Assembly (NCBI RefSeq): GCF_000241325.1
Contig: NZ_BAEI01000091.1
Location: 25,400 to 89,399, forward strand
DNA length: 64,000 nucleotides
Reading direction: 5' to 3'
From: Gordonia polyisoprenivorans NBRC 16320 = JCM 10675
GTDB lineage: Bacteria; Actinomycetota; Actinomycetes; Mycobacteriales; Mycobacteriaceae
Shown here: in pieces, positions 60,401 through 64,000 of the stretch
How positions within the stretch are numbered: the stretch's first letter is position 1
How the letters are laid out: each line of letters starts with the position of its first letter
The notes under the pieces: model-generated
Databases searched by the model: none
What the model saw: the letters and a program-made list of their open reading frames with translations, nothing else
Told to the model about the DNA's origin: nothing
Program-made: the position numbers and the translations under genes

Positions 60401-62967
60401 GCATCGATTGCGTGGGCCAACAGCGGATGCGGGCTCATCTCGATGAACGTCGCGTGCGTGGCACCGGCCTGCGCGACACGCTCGGTGAACCGGACCGGGT
60501 TGCGCAGGTTGGCGCACCAGTAGTCGGCGTCGACGACCGGCGACGTCGCACCGTCCGGGTCGGCTGTCGACAACATCGGGATCGTCGGTTCGGTCGGCGT
60601 CAGGCCGGACAGTGCGGCCCGCAGTTCCGGCAGCACCGGGTCGATGATCGGATGGTGCGACGCCACGTCGACCTCGACGCGCCGAGCGAGCAGATCACGG
60701 GCGGCGACCTCGGCGATCGCCGCATCGATCTGCTCGGGCGGACCGGCCAGCACCGTCTGATCGGGTGCGGCGTGCACCGCGATGGTCAGATCCGGGTACC
60801 GACTGCAGATCTGGTCCGCGGCGTCGGCATCCAGTCCGACCAACGCCATGGCGCCCTGGCCCGAGAGTGCCTTCATCAACCGCGACCGCGTCGCGATCAC
60901 CGACAACCCATCAGCCACCGACAACGCCCCCGACACCACCGCCGCCGCAACCTCACCCATCGAATGACCGATCACCGCATCCGGACACACCCCATAGGAC
61001 CGCCACAACGACACCAACGCCAACTGCACACCCACCAACACCGGCTGAATCCGATCAATACCCACCACCGGCTCCCCCGACGCCAACACCTCCCGCAACG
61101 AAAAACCCACCACCGCAACAAACACCGGCTCCAACTCCACCACCGCAGCCGCAAACGCCGGCTCCGCCACCAACAACCGACGACCCATCCCCGCCCACTG
61201 CGACCCCTGCCCCGAAAACACGAACACCGTGCCCCCAGGGCAGGTTCCCTCATGTGCGGGAACGACTCCCGGCGCGCGGTAACCACCGGCGAGGGCGCGC
61301 AAACCGGTCTCGGCCCGTGTGTGATCGCGTGCGGTGACCGTCGCGACCACACCGAACCGTGAGCGGTGGTGGGCCAGGGTGTGGGCGATCGCCGACAAGT
61401 CCACCTGTGCGCCGTCGCCGCCGATCCAGTCCGCGAGGGTGTGAGCCTGTGCGGCAACGCGTTCGGGGGTCTTGCCCGAGATGATCAGCGTGTGGACCCC
61501 GGGTCCCGCAGTCGCCGGTACAGGGGTAACCGCGCCGGGGGTCACCGCGAAGGGGGTCGGTTCCGCCGCCACCTCGGGGGCTTGCTCGAGTACGACGTGC
61601 GCGTTGGTGCCGCTGACACCGAAGGACGACACCCCGGCGCGGCGTGGTCGCCCGGATTGCGGCCACTGCTGTGGTTCGGCGGCGATGACGAAACGCGAGG
61701 CGCCCTCGCACGCATGCGGATTCAGCGCCGAGAAGTGGAGCTGACGAGGGATGTGCGCATGCTCGATCGCGAGCACGGTCTTGATGAGACCGGCGATACC
61801 GGAGGCGGATTCGAGGTGCCCGAGGTTGGTCTTGACCGATCCCAGAACCAACGGTGCGCTGTCGCCGCGCTCGGCGAACACCCCGTGCAGGGCGTCGAGC
61901 TCGATCGGATCACCCAGCGGGGTTCCGGTGCCGTGGGCCTCGACGTAGTCGATCTCCGCCGGTGCCAGGTCGGAGGCGGCCAACACCGAGCGGATCAACG
62001 CCTGCTGGGCGGGACCGTTCGGAACGGTCTGGCCACTGCTCGCGCCGTCCTGATTGACCCCGGTACCGCGGATGACCGCGCGGATCCGGTCGCCGTCGCG
62101 CACCGCGTCGGAGAGGCGCTTGAGCACCACCACGCCGCAACCCTCGCTGCGCACATAGCCGTTGGCGTCGGCGTCGAAGGTCTTGCAGGTGCCGTCGGGG
62201 GCCAGCATGCCCCACCGGGAACAGGCGATGCTGTTCTCCGGGCTCAGGTTCAGATTCACCCCACCGGCCAGCGCACTGTCGATCTCACGGCGCCGCAGCC
62301 CCTGACAGGCGAGATGGATCGACACCAGCGACGAGGAGCATGCGGTGTCCGAGACGATCGCCGGGCCGTTGAGGCCGAGGAAATACGACAGGCGGCCCGC
62401 GGCGAAGTTGGCGGCGTTGCCGAACGGGATGTACGGGTCGAGTCCCGTCCGCGGGATCGCACCCGCGAACGTCAGGGTGTAGTCGTTGGTGGTCATCCCC
62501 ACGTACACGCCGGTGGCCGTTCCGCGCAGCCGTTCACGCGTGAGGCCGGCGTCCTCGATGCACTCCCAGGCGACCTCCATCAGCAGCCGCTGCTGGGGGT
62601 CCATCCCGATCGCTTCGCGCGGGGTGAGTCCGAAGAACTCGGCATCGAACTCGTCGGGGTCCCAGTGGGTGAGGAAACCACCCACCCGGTTCACGATGGT
62701 GCCCGGGATCGTGTGGTCCTCGGCGTAGAACTCGTCGGCGTCCCAACGGTTCTCGGGCACCCGCACCACACCGCTGCGGCCCTCGGTCAGCAGATCCCAG
62801 TAGTCGCCCGGGTCATCGACGTCGCCGGGTAGCCGGCAACCCATGCCGATGATCGCGATCGGCTCGCGGTCGCCCTGCTCGGCGATGGCGAGCTTTCGGG
62901 ACAGGTCGTCGATCTTGCGCAGTGCGTCGGTGATGATCGCCCGGCGATCCGAGGTTTCGGGAGGCAC
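57442..62967 (-). CDS. Type I polyketide synthase with KS-AT-KR-DH-ACP order
   Basis: An 1841-residue synthase. An N-terminal helical docking segment (residues 8-33) precedes KS (about 36-465): Cys210 in DTACSSS, His345 in EAHGTGT, His384 in GHLESAS. AT (about 578-895): Ser669 in GHSMGE, VASHH at 768-772. KR (about 950-1395): GATGNVG (1160-1166), Lys1263, LFSSITG, Tyr1300, Asn1304. A hot-dog DH (about 1440-1680) follows: HLVHGVEVVP (His1459; HxxxGxxxxP intact) and LLDATVH (Asp1602). ACP: Ser1741 in GLDSM. DH after KR is unlike the usual DH-KR order. GTG 62967 lies four bases after the upstream stop. The C-terminal ~60 residues are acidic linker or docking sequence. Confidence 0.93.
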   Translation of the reverse strand: MPPETSDRRAIITDALRKIDDLSRKLAIAEQGDREPIAIIGMGCRLPGDVDDPGDYWDLLTEGRSGVVRVPENRWDADEFYAEDHTIPGTIVNRVGGFLTHWDPDEFDAEFFGLTPREAIGMDPQQRLLMEVAWECIEDAGLTRERLRGTATGVYVGMTTNDYTLTFAGAIPRTGLDPYIPFGNAANFAAGRLSYFLGLNGPAIVSDTACSSSLVSIHLACQGLRRREIDSALAGGVNLNLSPENSIACSRWGMLAPDGTCKTFDADANGYVRSEGCGVVVLKRLSDAVRDGDRIRAVIRGTGVNQDGASSGQTVPNGPAQQALIRSVLAASDLAPAEIDYVEAHGTGTPLGDPIELDALHGVFAERGDSAPLVLGSVKTNLGHLESASGIAGLIKTVLAIEHAHIPRQLHFSALNPHACEGASRFVIAAEPQQWPQSGRPRRAGVSSFGVSGTNAHVVLEQAPEVAAEPTPFAVTPGAVTPVPATAGPGVHTLIISGKTPERVAAQAHTLADWIGGDGAQVDLSAIAHTLAHHRSRFGVVATVTARDHTRAETGLRALAGGYRAPGVVPAHEGTCPGGTVFVFSGQGSQWAGMGRRLLVAEPAFAAAVVELEPVFVAVVGFSLREVLASGEPVVGIDRIQPVLVGVQLALVSLWRSYGVCPDAVIGHSMGEVAAAVVSGALSVADGLSVIATRSRLMKALSGQGAMALVGLDADAADQICSRYPDLTIAVHAAPDQTVLAGPPEQIDAAIAEVAARDLLARRVEVDVASHHPIIDPVLPELRAALSGLTPTEPTIPMLSTADPDGATSPVVDADYWCANLRNPVRFTERVAQAGATHATFIEMSPHPLLAHAIDATLADRHHHTIGSLARDTDDVETFFTNLAATQTLRSPAVPDTGAFTRLPKSPWMHSRYWVEVPAAEPHRADSHHAGPPPPSATGSPRTGGALDEWYHELAWIERALPVDVASPAAGAGDDGDGWVVVSAEPDALAAAFGPAARAVSVADAAGGAALTGATHVVFAPAATRTDFGALRAHELFGDVRRVAAALASTPGRAHLTILTRNAQPVADGEPADPAQAVLWGFARTLALENPEIFGRILDVDAALPAALAARHVRAELDSSDGEDQVVLRAGRRLLPRLRAAVPPTPLTGLPGYTTALVVGATGNVGPDLIVELSRMGADTIVALSRSGADLSAEVTAELAANSTTLVNFSADAAHPEAMRELFARFGNDLPPLDGVYVAALAGGAGSLIELDDAEVDAMFRPKVDAISVLHELTVTTPVRRFVLFSSITGLFGSRWLGHYTAANSFADAFAFARRAVGLPATVIDWGLWKSWADAQPETASAGLTPMRNETAIATLPTLLGADAPIRPIVVGAQWARLAEAYRMRTSFHIVDDLLGEADHDLSGLPPARPDTVLGEVDSIETGTVETSAGDSGAGAAEVPSHTWFARIADDELPYPGSHLVHGVEVVPASVLLHTVATVVAQAGAAGAKHIAFTQPLILDRPRVVRVRLDETGAITIASATSVGAGPHEWVEHLSAGLLDSEAPPIEAARTATGFSSEQAAELEQHWGLSGRPYAWTALENRSAPGTLEAGVSAAGTAALLDATVHLARLIDASHDGLMFPAAVETMTVSPTTADGEATVEVRYREARRGGFAADVTAGAGAPFTVDLRGLCFVPAAPAAGPAIGGAPDAAVDAPDWELLSEQETRSELVSRMRVILARELGMPTDAVRSDQPFPELGLDSMMAMTVLRDARHLVGLDLSATMLWNHPTIDALSEMLTGLLAPRREATQAAAAEAAGEQQAEVSVLDSLFDSVESLSDPLAGSESLSDTQPVSAVPESGQR
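60845..61233. repeat. AT-domain repeat, copy 2 (with 55389-55777)
   Basis: See copy 1. This copy lies in the AT domain of the KS-AT-KR-DH-ACP synthase at the same relative position, 5,456 bases away in direct orientation. Confidence 0.93.
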
Positions 62968-62971
62968 CAGG

Positions 62972-64000
62972 TCAGCCCAGCCTTTCGGAGAGTGCTTGCA
63001 GGAGTTCGTCTTCGGAGAGTTCGTCGAATCCGTCGTCGGGTTCGTTCGTGTCGAGGCCGGCCGTCTCCGGGAGGGTGGCCGCGAGATGGTCGGTCAGGGC
63101 GTCGACGGTGGGGTGATCGAAGACCACCGATGTCGGCAACAGTTCGCCGAGGGATTCCGAGAGCGCTCGCTGCAGGGTGACGCTCATCAGGGAATCCATC
63201 CCGCACTGGAAGAACCCGGCGCTGCGGTCGAGTTCGGCGGGTGAGGTCAATCCCATGACCTTGGCGACGAGATCGGCCACCCGGTCGGCGAGCAGGGACA
63301 GACGTACCGACGGGTCGGCGTCGCGTAGTTCCCGCCGGAATGCGGTGTCGCCCTCGGTGATGGCACCCCGGTCGGTGCCGCCGGCGGCGGGCATCACCTC
63401 GTCGACGATGTGCAGTGCGGTGCGGGTGCGGTAGGCGGCGCCCAGCAGCTCCCAGTCGGCGTCGACCACGATTGCCCGCGCCGGGGTTCGGGGTCCGGTG
63501 ACCGATGTCAGGGCGTCGATGGCGATGCGATCGTCCATCGGTATCAATCCGGACTCCGCGGTGACCTGTCGTTCGGCCGAATCCTGGTGATCGGCCAGCG
63601 ATTTCCACAGCCCCCAGTTGACGGTGGTTGCCGGCAGGCCCGCGGTCCGGCGGGCATGCACGAAGGCGTCGAGAAACGTGGTGGTGGCGGCGTAGTGGGC
63701 GAGCCACCGTGACCCGAGCAGGCCGGAGATCGACGAGAACACCACGAATCGGGACACCGGGAAGGCCAGCGTCATCCGGTGCAGGACGGCCAGGGCGTCG
63801 AGTTTCGGACCGAACATGGATGCCACATCCGCGTCGGTCATGTCGGTGAGGGTCACCGGACCACCACCGAAGGCGGCGAGGTGAACTCCGTCCAGCGCAG
63901 GAAGATCGGTGCCGAAGCGGGCGAACAACGCAGCCATGGCGGTCTCGTCGGTCGCGTCGGCGGCGACCACCACCACTCGGCACCCGCGGTCACCGAGTTC
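62972..64000 (-). CDS. Type I polyketide synthase, C-terminal KR-ACP part (partial, runs off right edge)
   Basis: The last ~342 residues of an upstream synthase; the frame is open to 64000. Visible are the second half of a KR (DADVASMFGPKLDALAVLH with the Lys, FVVFSSISG, Tyr in HYAATTTFLDAF), a linker similar to that after the KR in the next synthase (AYRTRTALHIVDE), and an ACP with the Ser in CGMDSLMSV. The KR has Thr where the catalytic-site Asn of Y-x3-N is expected (YAATT). The tail (DELSEDELLQALSERLG) is an acidic, docking-type helix likely to recognise the next synthase. By position it would be a PpsA- or PpsB-like module. Confidence 0.9.
   Translation of the reverse strand, partial: ELGDRGCRVVVVAADATDETAMAALFARFGTDLPALDGVHLAAFGGGPVTLTDMTDADVASMFGPKLDALAVLHRMTLAFPVSRFVVFSSISGLLGSRWLAHYAATTTFLDAFVHARRTAGLPATTVNWGLWKSLADHQDSAERQVTAESGLIPMDDRIAIDALTSVTGPRTPARAIVVDADWELLGAAYRTRTALHIVDEVMPAAGGTDRGAITEGDTAFRRELRDADPSVRLSLLADRVADLVAKVMGLTSPAELDRSAGFFQCGMDSLMSVTLQRALSESLGELLPTSVVFDHPTVDALTDHLAATLPETAGLDTNEPDDGFDELSEDELLQALSERLG

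Overview
The window is high-GC DNA from a mycolic-acid actinobacterium (order Mycobacteriales). The evidence is rbpA facing ppm1-lnt, several F420-type enzymes, a DUF222/HNH repeat-family protein, DUF3263 and DUF3556 proteins, GTG starts and many 1-14 bp gene overlaps. Gordonia or a close relative is my best guess, partly from the REP-like TCGAGG-type repeats; the sequence alone does not settle the genus.

Layout. 1-3.6 kb: a two-component system facing a two-gene ABC exporter. 3.6-17.8 kb: a SnoaL-like protein and a PadR regulator that share a candidate operator, an F420-type oxidoreductase, an FKBP lipoprotein, a short UvrA paralogue, a VOC/AraC pair, a MaoC protein, and an acetoacetate-decarboxylase-like gene followed by a tightly packed acyl-CoA ligase / DUF3556 membrane protein / FAD oxidoreductase / PucR group. 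17.8-26 kb: a lipase, a DUF222-HNH protein, a MerR regulator fused to a DNA-clamp-like domain, small enzymes, a class III adenylate cyclase and rbpA. 26-36 kb: the conserved mycobacterial-type block ppm1, lnt, amidohydrolase, fxsA, and cobN (behind a cobalamin riboswitch) facing cobG. 36-41 kb: a flavin monooxygenase, an SDR, a Ser/Thr-rich secreted protein with repeats, and a repeat-rich intergenic stretch.

41-64 kb is the most striking part. One minus-strand operon of overlapping genes encodes at least four modular type I polyketide synthases (the first runs off the right edge), then a DrrA-DrrB-DrrC-type ABC exporter, then a PapA5-type acyltransferase. Order and protein lengths match the ppsD-ppsE-drrABC-papA5 part of the M. 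tuberculosis phthiocerol dimycocerosate (PDIM) locus. An LCM-type methyltransferase, a flavodoxin, a DUF2505 protein and a nitroreductase sit just beyond it and may be tailoring enzymes. The inferred role is assembly of a long-chain branched diol or polyketide, its esterification by PapA5, and export by DrrABC of a PDIM-like envelope lipid. Differences from the M. tuberculosis model include a module with KS-AT-KR-DH-ACP order, two AT domains sharing a nearly identical 389-bp tract of atypical codon usage, a terminal AT with a malonyl-type motif, and no mas gene next to papA5.
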